64,000 nt of DNA, taken from NCBI RefSeq assembly GCF_050633145.1, contig NZ_JBOEFY010000027.1, forward strand, positions 1 to 64,000, in the 5' to 3' direction. This DNA comes from Kordia sp050633145 (GTDB lineage Bacteria; Bacteroidota; Bacteroidia; Flavobacteriales; Flavobacteriaceae). The position numbers and the translations under genes were made by a program. This document shows positions 35,095-44,298 of this stretch, piece by piece. The notes under the pieces were generated by a model. It did not search any database and was not told the DNA's origin. It saw only the letters and a program-made list of their open reading frames with translations. Each line of letters opens with the position of its first letter. Positions within the stretch are counted from its first letter, which is position 1.

Positions 35095-36108
35095 TTAATT
35101 GAGCGTATATTCTTCAGATAAATAGTCTATCTCACATGATGTTAGTACTCGATTGTAGATTCTTACATCGTCAATTTTTCCATTGAAACCTTCATGAGAA
35201 TTAGGCAACAAATTTCCAATGGTCATGTATCCACCATTCCATAATGGCTCTACATTATAATCTGCTGATACTTTTACCAAATCTCCATTTATATAAATTT
35301 TCCAATTCGTTCCATCCCAAGTAGAAACAATATGCGTCCACGTATTTAAACTTATGGTATAATCATTAAACCAAGCTCTATAGTACGTACTTCCTTCTGC
35401 AAAATGAGCATCTATCCCAACATTTGTAAGTTGTAAGTTAAAATCTCTATTAGGTGTTACTTTAGAAATTATGTTATTATGTACATTTAAGAAGTCTGGA
35501 TTTACCCAAGCAGAGAGTGTAAATTCACTTAAATCATCAAAAGCTGCTACGTTTTCTATACTTATATAACTGTTGTTAGAAAAGTGATAAGCATTATCGT
35601 TTGTATTTGCTCCATCTGTAGTTAAATCAGCTCCATATACAACTCCGTGGTTGTCATTACCACTTTCATCGTTAGCGTTTCCAGAGAAAGGATAATATCC
35701 TAACAAACCAGATGACAAATCTTCATTAATAGTACTAGAAATAGTAACTGTAACTATATAAGTGTCATTGATAGTACCATCTGAGTTTAGTGTTACGACT
35801 GTAAGTTCATAAACTCCTTCCAAATCAACTATTGAGACATCAAGACTTGTTGCTATTGTAATTTCTCCTGTTACTGGATCAATAGTAAACATATTACTAT
35901 CACTCCCCAATTCTAATGAAAATGTAATTGGTGTCGTTAAATTTGACGTAATAGTTCCTACAAAAGCTCCAGAAGCAGCTTCATCACAACCTAAGACTTC
36001 AAAATCTACCGCAACAGATACTATATTTACATCTTGATCATCATCATTAGCGCAATTGTAAAAAGTAAAAAATAAACCTATTAATAATAATAATTTAAAA
36101 TATTTCAT
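35095..36108 (-). CDS. lipoprotein with cadherin-like and LamG domains
   Basis: A 337-residue lipoprotein. The signal peptide ends FTFYNC and is followed by ANDDDQD, an acidic stretch that fits surface export. Residues about 30-125 look like a cadherin-type repeat (FTIDPVTGEITIATSLDVS). Residues about 130-335 form a LamG/concanavalin-like domain (LLGYYPFSGNANDESGNDNH at its start, GKIDDVRIYNRVLTSCEI near its end), usually carbohydrate- or protein-binding. No catalytic motif is seen, so an adhesin or glycan-binding role is likely. It stands alone with a terminator. Confidence 0.85.
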   Translation of the reverse strand: MKYFKLLLLIGLFFTFYNCANDDDQDVNIVSVAVDFEVLGCDEAASGAFVGTITSNLTTPITFSLELGSDSNMFTIDPVTGEITIATSLDVSIVDLEGVYELTVVTLNSDGTINDTYIVTVTISSTINEDLSSGLLGYYPFSGNANDESGNDNHGVVYGADLTTDGANTNDNAYHFSNNSYISIENVAAFDDLSEFTLSAWVNPDFLNVHNNIISKVTPNRDFNLQLTNVGIDAHFAEGSTYYRAWFNDYTISLNTWTHIVSTWDGTNWKIYINGDLVKVSADYNVEPLWNGGYMTIGNLLPNSHEGFNGKIDDVRIYNRVLTSCEIDYLSEEYTLN

Positions 36109-36232
36109 AATTCTTTTTTTTAGTAAGAACTAAAAGTACTTTTCTTGAACACTAATTAAAAATACATTTGTTGACAGTTCATAAAAACGCACCAATTTAT
36201 ATGAATATTAACTACTAAAAGGTTATTATCAG

Positions 36233-38887
36233 TTAGCTCAAATTCGGAATATCGTCTGGCGTAAAGTCATACAATTCGTTTGCTTCCTCTTCTTTTAGTT
36301 TTTTCACTAAGTCTAAAGCATCTGGAATAACATCACTACATAAAACAATTAACGCTCCTTTTTTAGCATTTTTCACTGCATGCAAAATAGCTTCTTTTTC
36401 AGAAGGAATGATCGTTGTTTTCTTGTTTGGATCTTTCATTTTGATTCCATCATTCAACATTTTAATCAATTCTTCTTCAGTTTTCCCGCGTAAGCGTTTG
36501 TCTTGACGAATGATTACTTCATCAAACATTTCTGCGGCAATTCCACCCATTTCATTATTATCTTCTACACGTCTGTCTCCAATTCCTGCAATGATTCCAA
36601 CTTTTACCGAAGCATTTAAGTTATCTACAAATTGTTTTAATGCGCGCATCCCTGCTGGATTGTGTGCATAATCAACTAAGATCTGGAAGTTTTTGAATTT
36701 GAATAGATTTAAACGTCCTGGCGTTTGTGATGCAGATGGAATGAATGTTTCCAATGCAGCTCGCATGTCTTCTAATGTAAATCCTTTTAAATAAGCAGTT
36801 ATCACCGCTGGCAATACATTTTGAATCATGAAGGTAGCTTTTCCTCCAAATGTTAGCGGTACATTTACGGCTTTGATGATTCGCATTTTCCATTCACCTC
36901 TACAAAGTGTGATGTATCCGTTTTCATAGATTGCAGAGATTCCACCACGTTTTTGCATGGCTTTGATTCGTGGATTGTTTTCATCTAAAGAGAATAACGC
37001 CACATTACATTCTACATTTTTACGCATTGCATATACCAAATCGTCATCAGCATTTAAAATTGCAGTTCCTTCTGGCAATACTGTTTCTGGAATTACTCCT
37101 TTTACTTTTGCCAATTGTTCTACAGTATGAATTCCTTTCAATCCTAAATGATCGGCAGCAACATTAGTTACGATACCAATATCACAGTTTTTGAATCCTA
37201 AACCTGCTCGTAGCAATCCACCACGCGCACATTCTAAGACTGCAAAGTTCACTGTTGGATCTTTTAATACAAACTCCGTACTCGCCGGTCCTGTACAATC
37301 TCCTGTCATTAATAATCTATTCTGAATGTATACACCGTCACTTGTAGTATATCCAACTCTATATCCTTTCATTTTTGCCATGTGGGCAATTAATCGAGTT
37401 GTCGTTGTTTTTCCGTTTGTTCCAGAAATTGCTACAATCGGAATTCTTGAGGTAGATCCCGGAGGAAATAATTTATCTATTACTGGTGCGGCAACGTTTC
37501 TTGGCAATCCTTCTGTTGGTGCTAAGTGCATACGGAACCCTGGACCTGCGTTTACTTCTAAGACAGCTCCGCCAGTTTCTGAAAGTGGCTTGCTTATATC
37601 GGAAGTCATCACGTCAATTCCGCAAATATCTAAATCGATAATTTTTGAAATACGTTCTGCCATGAATACATTTGCTGGATGTACAATATCTGTAACATCT
37701 TCAGCAGTTCCACCTGTACTTAGGTTTGCTGTATCTTTTAAGATCATTACCTCATCTTTTTCTAAGACTGTTTCTAAGGTGTAACCTTTTGCAGCAATTA
37801 AGGTTTCTGTAAGTGTATTTACCTTAATCATGGTCAACACTTTTTCGTGTCCGTAACCTCTACGCTCATCTTTATTTACCTCATCAATCAGTTCTTGAAT
37901 CGTCGATTTTCCATCACCAACAACATGTGCTGGTGTACGTTTCGCCGCAGCGACTAGTTTATTATTGATTACAAGCAGACGATAATCTTCTCCTGTAATA
38001 AATTTTTCTACAATAACCGAGCGAGATATTTCTTGTGCTTCTTTAAACGCAACTACCGCTTCGTCATACGTATTGATATCAACCGTAATTCCGCGTCCGT
38101 GATTTCCGTTAATTGGTTTTATTACTAATGGATATCCTACATAATCACAGGCACCTTTTAAGCTTCTTTCTCTACGAATAATGTCTCCTCTCGGAACTTC
38201 TACTTCTGCTTGTTCTAGTAAATACTTTGTATCTTCTTTATCGCAGGCAATTTCGACACCAATATTACTTGTTTCGCTTGTTACAGTTGCTTGAATACGT
38301 TTTTGATTGGCTCCGTATCCTAATTGACATAATGAATACTTATTCAATCGGATCCATGGAATTCCTCTGCTTGCTGCTTCTTCAACAATAGAACCTGTAC
38401 TTGGTCCTAAACGTGCTTCTTCACGAATTTCTCGCATTTCCTGAATGTCATCTGCTAAATCGTATGCTTCTCCAGAAATCAACGCTTCACAAATACGAAC
38501 TGCAGCTTTTGCCGCAAAACGTCCTACTTTTTCTTCCATATACGAGAATACTACGTTGTACACGCCTTCTTCTCCATAACCACGTGTTCTTCCGAACCCA
38601 GTGTCCATTCCCGCCAAGGTTTGTATTTCTAAAGCAATATGTTCAATGACATGTCCCATCCAAGTCCCATCATCAACACGCATAAAAAACCCACCTTCGC
38701 AACCTTCAGAACATCTATGTGAATACATGGAAGGAAACATAGCTTTCAGTCGATCTCCAAAACCATCGACTTTATTCGTTGGATACTCTTCCATCTCTTG
38801 AAGATCTAGCACCATTACGATTAATTTATGTCTTCTCACTGACCAATAATTTGGTCCACGCATAGCGTTTATACTTCTTATTTCCAT
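36233..38887 (-). CDS. cphA: cyanophycin synthetase
   Basis: Polymerises aspartate and arginine into cyanophycin (multi-L-arginyl-poly-L-aspartate), a nitrogen reserve, using ATP. The 884 residues fit the family. Domains: an N-terminal domain (about 1-160), an ATP-grasp domain (about 220-470, with VIKPINGNHGRGITVDINTY) that adds Asp, and a Mur-ligase-like domain (about 490-870) with P-loop SGTNGKTTTT, QTPGRLNLF and VDYAHNPAGM that adds Arg. The motif MGHVIEHIALEIQTLAGMDT is typical of CphA. It is divergent from cphB with a 186-bp shared promoter region. Confidence 0.95.
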   Translation of the reverse strand: MEIRSINAMRGPNYWSVRRHKLIVMVLDLQEMEEYPTNKVDGFGDRLKAMFPSMYSHRCSEGCEGGFFMRVDDGTWMGHVIEHIALEIQTLAGMDTGFGRTRGYGEEGVYNVVFSYMEEKVGRFAAKAAVRICEALISGEAYDLADDIQEMREIREEARLGPSTGSIVEEAASRGIPWIRLNKYSLCQLGYGANQKRIQATVTSETSNIGVEIACDKEDTKYLLEQAEVEVPRGDIIRRERSLKGACDYVGYPLVIKPINGNHGRGITVDINTYDEAVVAFKEAQEISRSVIVEKFITGEDYRLLVINNKLVAAAKRTPAHVVGDGKSTIQELIDEVNKDERRGYGHEKVLTMIKVNTLTETLIAAKGYTLETVLEKDEVMILKDTANLSTGGTAEDVTDIVHPANVFMAERISKIIDLDICGIDVMTSDISKPLSETGGAVLEVNAGPGFRMHLAPTEGLPRNVAAPVIDKLFPPGSTSRIPIVAISGTNGKTTTTRLIAHMAKMKGYRVGYTTSDGVYIQNRLLMTGDCTGPASTEFVLKDPTVNFAVLECARGGLLRAGLGFKNCDIGIVTNVAADHLGLKGIHTVEQLAKVKGVIPETVLPEGTAILNADDDLVYAMRKNVECNVALFSLDENNPRIKAMQKRGGISAIYENGYITLCRGEWKMRIIKAVNVPLTFGGKATFMIQNVLPAVITAYLKGFTLEDMRAALETFIPSASQTPGRLNLFKFKNFQILVDYAHNPAGMRALKQFVDNLNASVKVGIIAGIGDRRVEDNNEMGGIAAEMFDEVIIRQDKRLRGKTEEELIKMLNDGIKMKDPNKKTTIIPSEKEAILHAVKNAKKGALIVLCSDVIPDALDLVKKLKEEEANELYDFTPDDIPNLS

Positions 38888-39043
38888 GTGTTGTTTGGTT
38901 TGCTTGGTTAACTAAGAACTGTTTTTATAACAAGTTCTGTCATAAATATAGAAAAATTTCACAGATTTACCCGTTCTTTTCCAGATTCTGTAGGCTTAGA
39001 TTAAGATTACACTAAAAAAAGGTTAAGAGATAGAAATTTATTT

Positions 39044-39051
39044 TACTTTTG
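39044..39051 (+). promoter_or_regulatory. -7 promoter box for cphB
   Basis: TACTTTTG matches the TAnnTTTG consensus, 22 nt before the cphB ATG; the expected start site near 39058 gives a leader of about 15 nt. Confidence 0.6.
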
Positions 39052-39073
39052 CACTCACAAAAATTACGATAAC

Positions 39074-39937
39074 ATGCAGCAGATCAAAGGAACTTTAATT
39101 CCAATTGGAGGAAACGAAGACAAAGGAATTGAAGAGAATGAACAGTATACACTAGAGTTTATTGATGAAGGAATTCTTTTTCATGTTGTAAAAGAAGCTG
39201 GTGGTATTGATGCTAAAATTGTGGTGATTCCTACTGCTTCAAGTATTCCTGTAGAAGTTGGAGAGAATTATTTAGACGCTTTTCACAAATTAGGTTGCAC
39301 AAATGTTACGGTGTTAGATATTAGAAGTAAAGAAGATTCTGAGAAGCCTACTTCTATTGAGCTGATTAAAACTGCCAATTGTATTATGTTTTCTGGCGGA
39401 GATCAGTCTAAGATTGCCAATAAAATTGGTGGAACTACAATTCATACAATTTTAACAGATCGTTACCTAAATGAAGAAGGTTTTGTTATTGCTGGAACAA
39501 GTGCTGGTGCCATGGCTATGGCGAATGAAATGATTGCTGGTGGAAGCGCTTCGGAATCGTTTATTAAAGGTGCTGTACGCATGCATCATGGTTTAAGCTT
39601 GATTCCTGAGTTGATTATTGACACACATTTTATCCGTAGAGGACGTTTTGGTCGTCAGTCGGAAGCTGTGGCTAAATTTCCTAATTTGATCGGAATTGGA
39701 TTGGCAGAAGATACAGGAATGATTATTAAGAACGGAAACGATTGTACTGTAATTGGTTCTGGAATGGTGATTGTTTTTGATGGCGCTACATTAACTCACA
39801 ATAACGAAAAAGTATTGAAAGAAGGCACACCAATGACTATGGCAAATATGACAGTTCATGTACTTTCTAACGGAGATAAGTTTGATGTTAAAAATCGTAC
39901 TGTTTCTGTGTTACCGATTGAAGCACCTTTTATTTAA
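39074..39937 (+). CDS. cphB: cyanophycinase
   Basis: Exopeptidase (serine type, family S51) that cuts cyanophycin to beta-Asp-Arg dipeptides. The 287-residue protein shows the family's nucleophile block AGTSAGAMAM (Ser about residue 144), FSGGDQSKIA and the later DTHFIRRGRFGRQ. No signal peptide is seen, so it acts in the cytosol on intracellular granules. It is divergent from cphA, which places synthesis and breakdown around one promoter region. Confidence 0.94.
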   Translation: MQQIKGTLIPIGGNEDKGIEENEQYTLEFIDEGILFHVVKEAGGIDAKIVVIPTASSIPVEVGENYLDAFHKLGCTNVTVLDIRSKEDSEKPTSIELIKTANCIMFSGGDQSKIANKIGGTTIHTILTDRYLNEEGFVIAGTSAGAMAMANEMIAGGSASESFIKGAVRMHHGLSLIPELIIDTHFIRRGRFGRQSEAVAKFPNLIGIGLAEDTGMIIKNGNDCTVIGSGMVIVFDGATLTHNNEKVLKEGTPMTMANMTVHVLSNGDKFDVKNRTVSVLPIEAPFI

Positions 39938-39954
39938 GAGATGTTAGACCGCTG

Positions 39955-40005
39955 CGCTGTTAGATATTAGATCGCTTTGCTTTTAGATTTTTCTTACTCT
40001 TGCTT
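39955..40005. repeat. 51-nt direct repeat, copy 1
   Basis: Begins CGCTGTTAGATATTAGATCG and ends TTCTTACTCTTGCTT. It matches the copy at 40094-40144 at 49 of 51 positions. Confidence 0.8.
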
Positions 40006-40019
40006 AACTCTTATACAAT

Positions 40020-40044
40020 GTCATTCCTGCGGAGGCAGGAATCT
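40020..40044. repeat. REP-like hairpin repeat
   Basis: ATTCCTGC-GGAG-GCAGGAAT inside the frame GTC...CT. The same element with loop ACAG occurs at 49079-49103, also intergenic. Confidence 0.75.
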
Positions 40045-40093
40045 CTTTTGATCTTAGATACTAAATTGTTGCTTCGCCTTTGTTCAATGTAAA

Positions 40094-40144
40094 CGCTGTT
40101 AGATGTTAGATCGCTTTGCTTTTAGACTTTTCTTACTCTTGCTT
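40094..40144. repeat. 51-nt direct repeat, copy 2
   Basis: Differs from copy 1 (39955-40005) by two bases (TTAGATG for TTAGATA and GACTTTT for GATTTTT). Confidence 0.8.
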
Positions 40145-40174
40145 TTTTTTGATTCACTCTTATAAATAGGAAAA

Positions 40175-40206
40175 GGCACTACAGTTCCTTTTATCATTGT
40201 AGCGCC
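40175..40206 (-). terminator. probable terminator of the S41 peptidase gene
   Basis: GGCACTACA faces TGTAGCGCC with one mismatch, followed on the minus strand by TTTTCC. Weaker than the others. Confidence 0.5.
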
Positions 40207-40228
40207 TAATGTATTTATTAATTTAAGG

Positions 40229-41680
40229 TTAGTTTTCTTTTACTAGTTCGAGTACTTTTTCAACAGCTTCATCTTTCTTTTGATCTTGTAGTTTGCTGAC
40301 AAATTTATAGCCGCTTTCTCGATTGTATTCTATATGATGATGCGCAGGAATTCCAATGTTTTCATAATTAACTCCATCCATGCTTTCATAAATTTCATTT
40401 GACAGTCCATAACTCCAACCATTTGGCAATTGTTTGTCTAGTATATCAGAAAAAATTCCTTCCGTATTAGAACCAACTCGAATTGCATTTGGCGTAGCTT
40501 TCAATGAACTTAATACAAATATTTCGGTAGCACTTGCCGACAATGGACTTGTTAGTATATATAAATCTCCATTAAATACTTTTTTTGCAGGAGAAATACG
40601 AATTACATTTGCGGTAGTATATTCTCCTTCTTTGATATATGCTTTCTTTGAAAATACGGTAGTTTCTTCTTTTGTAAAATAGCTTAGTATTTTTAAAGCT
40701 ACTTCATCTGTTCCTCCACCATTAAATCGTAAATCAATAATACACGCTTTTGTTTTTGCCAATTCTGGAAAAATAGTGTCCATAATATATGCTGCGCCAT
40801 CAACTTCATCTTGTGTCTGATTGTCACTTTCCTCAGCATATTGCTCATACAATGCTTCTGCTTTTTCAGGATCATCACCTAAATTGTAATGAGCAAATCC
40901 CATCATTCCATTAATTTGAAGAAACATAACATCTTCATTGATCAATCCCCAATTCAGTATTCCATAATTGTAGGTTTTATAATCAGATACATATTTTCCA
41001 AATTGCTCAAATTTAAATTCATCAAAATTAATTTTCCTTCTTTGTTTTTTAGGATTGCTTTGAGTTTCAGATTTTTTGTACGCTACATATTCTTCTGCAA
41101 TCTCTTCTGGTAATGGAATTCCAACATGTCCATCTTTCATTTCTTTAAGCATATCTCGTAATACAACATACAATTCTAAAGGGGAAGACTCTGAAGATAG
41201 TTTGCTTTTATATTTAGATTTCATCGCATTCCAATCAATATTTCTTTCCTTGAAATAGCTGTAATGCTCGTTAAATGTTTGCCACAATGATTCAAAATTA
41301 AATAAGGGATCATTTTTTTCTGTTTCACTTAATGGAGTACAATTTTTAGGCATTTTTTCTAAACGCACAAAATCATAGGTTGTGATGCCCATTTTCACTT
41401 TTAGTGTGTTTTCATTTTTCAGTTTTAGCGAAAGAAACTGTTCTGCTGCTTCACGAGGAAATTCTTCAGATGGCAAGCAACTTATATTGTTTACATCATA
41501 CAACGATACAACTTCATCCGTAATGTTTACGATTCTTCCGTATCCAACACTTTTCCAAGTTCCGTTTATAGTAGCAGTAATTTTACTTGTTTTGTTTTCC
41601 GTTTTTTGATGTGTATTGCTTTTGCATTTTAAAAGGCAAATAATCGTTACTAGAAAAATTAATGTCTTCAGTTTTTTCAT
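40229..41680 (-). CDS. S41 family (tail-specific protease-like) peptidase
   Basis: A 483-residue exported peptidase of the S41/C-terminal processing family. The N-terminus is hydrophobic with cysteines (IICLLKCKS) and may be a lipoprotein signal. A tricorn/S41-type N-terminal domain leads to the marker DGHVGIP (about residue 190), the substrate loop RFNGGGTDEVALKILSYF (about 325), and the nucleophile block LTSPLSASATEIFVLSSL (about 385). It lies 103 bp downstream of the AraC gene on the same strand. Whether it belongs to the cyanophycin locus functionally is unclear. Confidence 0.85.
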   Translation of the reverse strand: MKKLKTLIFLVTIICLLKCKSNTHQKTENKTSKITATINGTWKSVGYGRIVNITDEVVSLYDVNNISCLPSEEFPREAAEQFLSLKLKNENTLKVKMGITTYDFVRLEKMPKNCTPLSETEKNDPLFNFESLWQTFNEHYSYFKERNIDWNAMKSKYKSKLSSESSPLELYVVLRDMLKEMKDGHVGIPLPEEIAEEYVAYKKSETQSNPKKQRRKINFDEFKFEQFGKYVSDYKTYNYGILNWGLINEDVMFLQINGMMGFAHYNLGDDPEKAEALYEQYAEESDNQTQDEVDGAAYIMDTIFPELAKTKACIIDLRFNGGGTDEVALKILSYFTKEETTVFSKKAYIKEGEYTTANVIRISPAKKVFNGDLYILTSPLSASATEIFVLSSLKATPNAIRVGSNTEGIFSDILDKQLPNGWSYGLSNEIYESMDGVNYENIGIPAHHHIEYNRESGYKFVSKLQDQKKDEAVEKVLELVKEN

Positions 41681-41783
41681 TTGATACTTGTTTTTGTTTT
41701 AGATTGATGATATTTATTTTTACCACAAACTAACGTCATTACAGTGTACCAAACGCTCCAATGCTTCTATTGGAACCTATTTT

Positions 41784-42923
41784 CTAGCTTAAATTGGCTT
41801 TTTTGTATTGTGATGGAGAAAGTCCCGTTTCTTTTTTGAAGATTCTGTTGAAACTTGTTTTTGACTTAAATCCACATTCGTATGCAATTCCTAAAAGTGT
41901 ATAATTTTCAAAATCTTTTGAAGCTAATTTGTCTTTTACAGCAGCCACACGATATTTATTTATGATGTCGTAAAAAGTGATTTTCATATGTTGATTCAAC
42001 ATTCCAGATAGTTTTTTATCCGTGGTTGAAATCATCTGTGCCAATTTATTCAATGTTAACGCTTCATCTAAATATGGCTTATCTGAAATAAAAATGTTTT
42101 CTAATCGTATTTGCAATTCTTGAAACATTTCTTCATCAGCAATTGATGTCACTTTGCTTTTTTCTACAATTTTTGATTGCGAAACAGGTTCTTGAATCAA
42201 AAAATCAGGCACAAATATTTTAGATTGTCGCACTCCATAGTATCCTAAATATCCTATCAATATAACAACTAATATTAGCGTAATAAAACTAGTATCTATA
42301 GCATCTTCGCCTACATATATTTCATAACAACTTCCCAGCAAGTCCAATATTGCTACTAGTAATGTTCCTAGCAACATTTGTTTTACCCAACCAAAATCTG
42401 TTTCAGAAATTGTAGAAAAGTTAGCTTCCATTGCTTTTTTATATCTGTAAAACAGTTTTAAAGAGAATGCTAAATAGATAAGCAAATACACTATCAAACT
42501 CATAAAAAAGACTGCATTGTTATCATTTAAAACCTTTAAATAATTGAAGACAAATTTTTTATTTACAATTGAAATGATAAATGGAATGCTAATTACGCCT
42601 ATGTATAGAGTCAAAGGAATAAAATGAATCCAATTTTTCCTAAGCAGTGTTTTATGATCTTCAAATAATGATTTTATGTATATATATAATAACGGACCAA
42701 TAAAAAGTTCTATGGTATCATTAAAAATAAACGTAATTATGTAGAGCAACTTAACTTTATGTACTTCAGCATACGCATGAAACATGTATAAAAATATAAT
42801 TCCAAAAAAGAGTATTAATAACTTTTGGGGAAGTTCTTTTTTCTTTGACTTAAATAATATGAGAAGAATCAGGGCGTTAATTACAATTCCTCCAATTAGC
42901 ATAAAGTCAATGAGTAGTTTCAT
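41784..42923 (-). CDS. AraC-family regulator with N-terminal membrane domain
   Basis: A 379-residue regulator. About seven hydrophobic helices (residues 1-230) precede a cytosolic AraC helix-turn-helix domain (about 270-375; LLGIAYECGFKSKTSFNRIF is the second helix-turn-helix). This arrangement is common in Bacteroidetes and suggests membrane sensing of a small molecule. The ATG is 21 bp after the stop of the isoaspartyl peptidase gene, so the two are probably co-transcribed. It may regulate the S41 gene, the peptidase or the cph genes. Confidence 0.85.
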   Translation of the reverse strand: MKLLIDFMLIGGIVINALILLILFKSKKKELPQKLLILFFGIIFLYMFHAYAEVHKVKLLYIITFIFNDTIELFIGPLLYIYIKSLFEDHKTLLRKNWIHFIPLTLYIGVISIPFIISIVNKKFVFNYLKVLNDNNAVFFMSLIVYLLIYLAFSLKLFYRYKKAMEANFSTISETDFGWVKQMLLGTLLVAILDLLGSCYEIYVGEDAIDTSFITLILVVILIGYLGYYGVRQSKIFVPDFLIQEPVSQSKIVEKSKVTSIADEEMFQELQIRLENIFISDKPYLDEALTLNKLAQMISTTDKKLSGMLNQHMKITFYDIINKYRVAAVKDKLASKDFENYTLLGIAYECGFKSKTSFNRIFKKETGLSPSQYKKANLS

Positions 42924-42944
42924 AAAATTTGGCTACTGTGAATA

Positions 42945-43880
42945 TTAGTTACCTTTATAAATAGAAACTTCTTCAGTTCCGTTTGAAGATTTACAAGCTC
43001 TATACATTCCTTCTGTATTAAAAGGCATTGCAATATTTCCTTTGGCATCTACAGCTATTAATCCGCCATCGCCACCAATTTTTAGAATACGCTCGTTAAT
43101 TACCGTATCTGCTGCTTTTTCAAGTGAATACTCTTTATATTCCATCAAGCTAGATACATCATACGCCACAACGCCACGAATAAAATATTCGCCACTTCCC
43201 GTACAAGAAACAGCACAGGTTTCGTTGTTTGCATAGTTTCCTGCACCAATCATTGGAGAATCACCTACACGGCCAAAACGTTTGTTTGTCATTCCTCCTG
43301 TAGAAGTTGCTGCAGCAATATTTCCGTCTTGATCGCAGGCAACTGCGCCGACGGTTCCGAATTTTGAATCTTTTTTAAGCGAATGATCTAACTGAAAAGT
43401 ATCTGTATCTTTGATTTCTTGCCATTGACTATATCTTAATTCATCGTAAAAATACGATGGGTCTTCAATTTCATAATCGTGCATTTTAGCAAAAAACATA
43501 GCGCCTTCTCCAGCCATAAACACATGCTCACTTTTATCCATCACATCACGCGCCAAACATACTGGATTTTTAATTCCTGTGATGAGCGAAACTGCACCTG
43601 CATTTAAGCTTTTCCCCTCCATAATAGCTGCGTCCATTTCATGTGTTCCTTCCGCAGTAAACACACTTCCCTTTCCAGCATTGAACAAATGAGAGTCTTC
43701 CAATAACTTTACAGCTTCTTCTACGGCTTCTACGGAAGTTTTTCCAGCTTCCAATAACGCATAGCCAGCATCTAATGCTTTTTGCAAAGCCGCTTTGTAT
43801 TGAATTTCTAATTCAGGTGTCATCATTCCCTTTACTAAAGTTCCTGCGCCTCCGTGAATGGCAATCGAGATAGTTTGCAT
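42945..43880 (-). CDS. isoaspartyl peptidase / L-asparaginase (Ntn hydrolase)
   Basis: Splits beta-aspartyl dipeptides, including beta-Asp-Arg from cyanophycin, and may hydrolyse asparagine. I start at the ATG giving MQTISIAIHGGAG (311 residues); the frame extends to a TTG at 43934 but the family begins at the AIHGGAG strand. The precursor autocleaves before the nucleophile threonine in DSKFGTVGAVACD (about residue 178 of this start); ATSTGGMTNKRFGRVGDSPM then IGAG follow. Unlike plant-type proteins it is cytosolic. Leads the short operon with the AraC gene and completes the cyanophycin breakdown pathway with CphB. Confidence 0.92.
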   Translation of the reverse strand: MQTISIAIHGGAGTLVKGMMTPELEIQYKAALQKALDAGYALLEAGKTSVEAVEEAVKLLEDSHLFNAGKGSVFTAEGTHEMDAAIMEGKSLNAGAVSLITGIKNPVCLARDVMDKSEHVFMAGEGAMFFAKMHDYEIEDPSYFYDELRYSQWQEIKDTDTFQLDHSLKKDSKFGTVGAVACDQDGNIAAATSTGGMTNKRFGRVGDSPMIGAGNYANNETCAVSCTGSGEYFIRGVVAYDVSSLMEYKEYSLEKAADTVINERILKIGGDGGLIAVDAKGNIAMPFNTEGMYRACKSSNGTEEVSIYKGN

Positions 43881-43974
43881 TTCGCTTCTTATTTGATGAC
43901 GCAAAACTACAAATTTGTCTTCATTAAAATTCAAGAAGCTATGTCAAAATGTTTTAGAAGTATTTAACACAAAA

Positions 43975-44044
43975 AAAGCGAACCAAAGCTCAGTCATGGT
44001 CAGAAGATTTTTTCTTCCGATCATGATTGACCAAAGTTCACTTT
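43975..44044 (-). terminator. long terminator hairpin after the peptide at 44056
   Basis: A long imperfect stem: inner arms at 43991-44007 and 44013-44029, outer arms AAAGCGAAC (43975-43983) and GTTCACTTT (44036-44044), followed on the minus strand by seven T. The outer part resembles the shorter GCGAACCGAAGCTCGC hairpin after the peptide at 45709. Confidence 0.75.
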
Positions 44045-44055
44045 TAAAAAATAAA

Positions 44056-44190
44056 TTATTTACAAGTTTGACAATACGTAGGACTGTCTGAAGCCAAAGG
44101 AGCTGGTCTTCCTCCTTTTATAGATTCTGGCTTTAGAATAGAAATAGACTTCTTGTTTAGCGCTAATGATTTAAGATTTCTTTTTTTCAT
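44056..44190 (-). CDS. small leader-type peptide (RiPP precursor-like)
   Basis: A 44-residue peptide. The leader MKKRNLKSLALNKKSISILK, then PESIKGG, is close to that at 45709 and includes a double glycine; the tail RPAPLASDSPTYCQTCK has two cysteines and several Ser/Thr. The DNA upstream is nearly the same as upstream of 45709 for about 70 bp, including the inverted repeat at 44242. No modification gene is adjacent. Too short for standard gene calls, but leader, promoter and terminator all support it. Confidence 0.75.
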   Translation of the reverse strand: MKKRNLKSLALNKKSISILKPESIKGGRPAPLASDSPTYCQTCK

Positions 44191-44241
44191 GATATAAAAT
44201 TTTAATTAGATCAGAAAGTATAAAAACAAATTACGAATCAC

Positions 44242-44258
44242 TTACGGGAACGCCGTAA
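44242..44258. promoter_or_regulatory. inverted repeat TTACGG-N5-CCGTAA upstream of a peptide gene
   Basis: Perfect 6-bp arms with a 5-nt spacer; its near edge lies 51 nt from the ATG at 44190. The same repeat lies at the same distance from the ATG at 45906. The 50 bp between repeat and ATG are also conserved (both contain GTAATTTGTTTTTATACTTT on the minus strand). Operator or activator site is inference. Confidence 0.6.
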
Positions 44259-44274
44259 TTAACATTTAAAAGAA

Positions 44275-44292
44275 AAGCGACCGAAGTCGCTT
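44275..44292 (-). terminator. terminator after the peptide at 44299
   Basis: AAGCGAC-CGAA-GTCGCTT, a short GC-rich stem right after the stop; on the minus strand it is followed by TTCTTTT. Confidence 0.75.
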
Positions 44293-44298
44293 GAAAAA

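Larger units (their letters stand above)
39938..40174. other. intergenic region built of repeats
   Basis: No gene is seen. It contains two 51-nt direct copies (39955-40005 and 40094-40144) and a hairpin repeat between them (40020-40044). Confidence 0.65.

Noticed and set aside
37326..37784. 152-residue open frame antisense to cphA
   Set aside because: Lies wholly within the conserved CphA coding sequence and resembles no protein.
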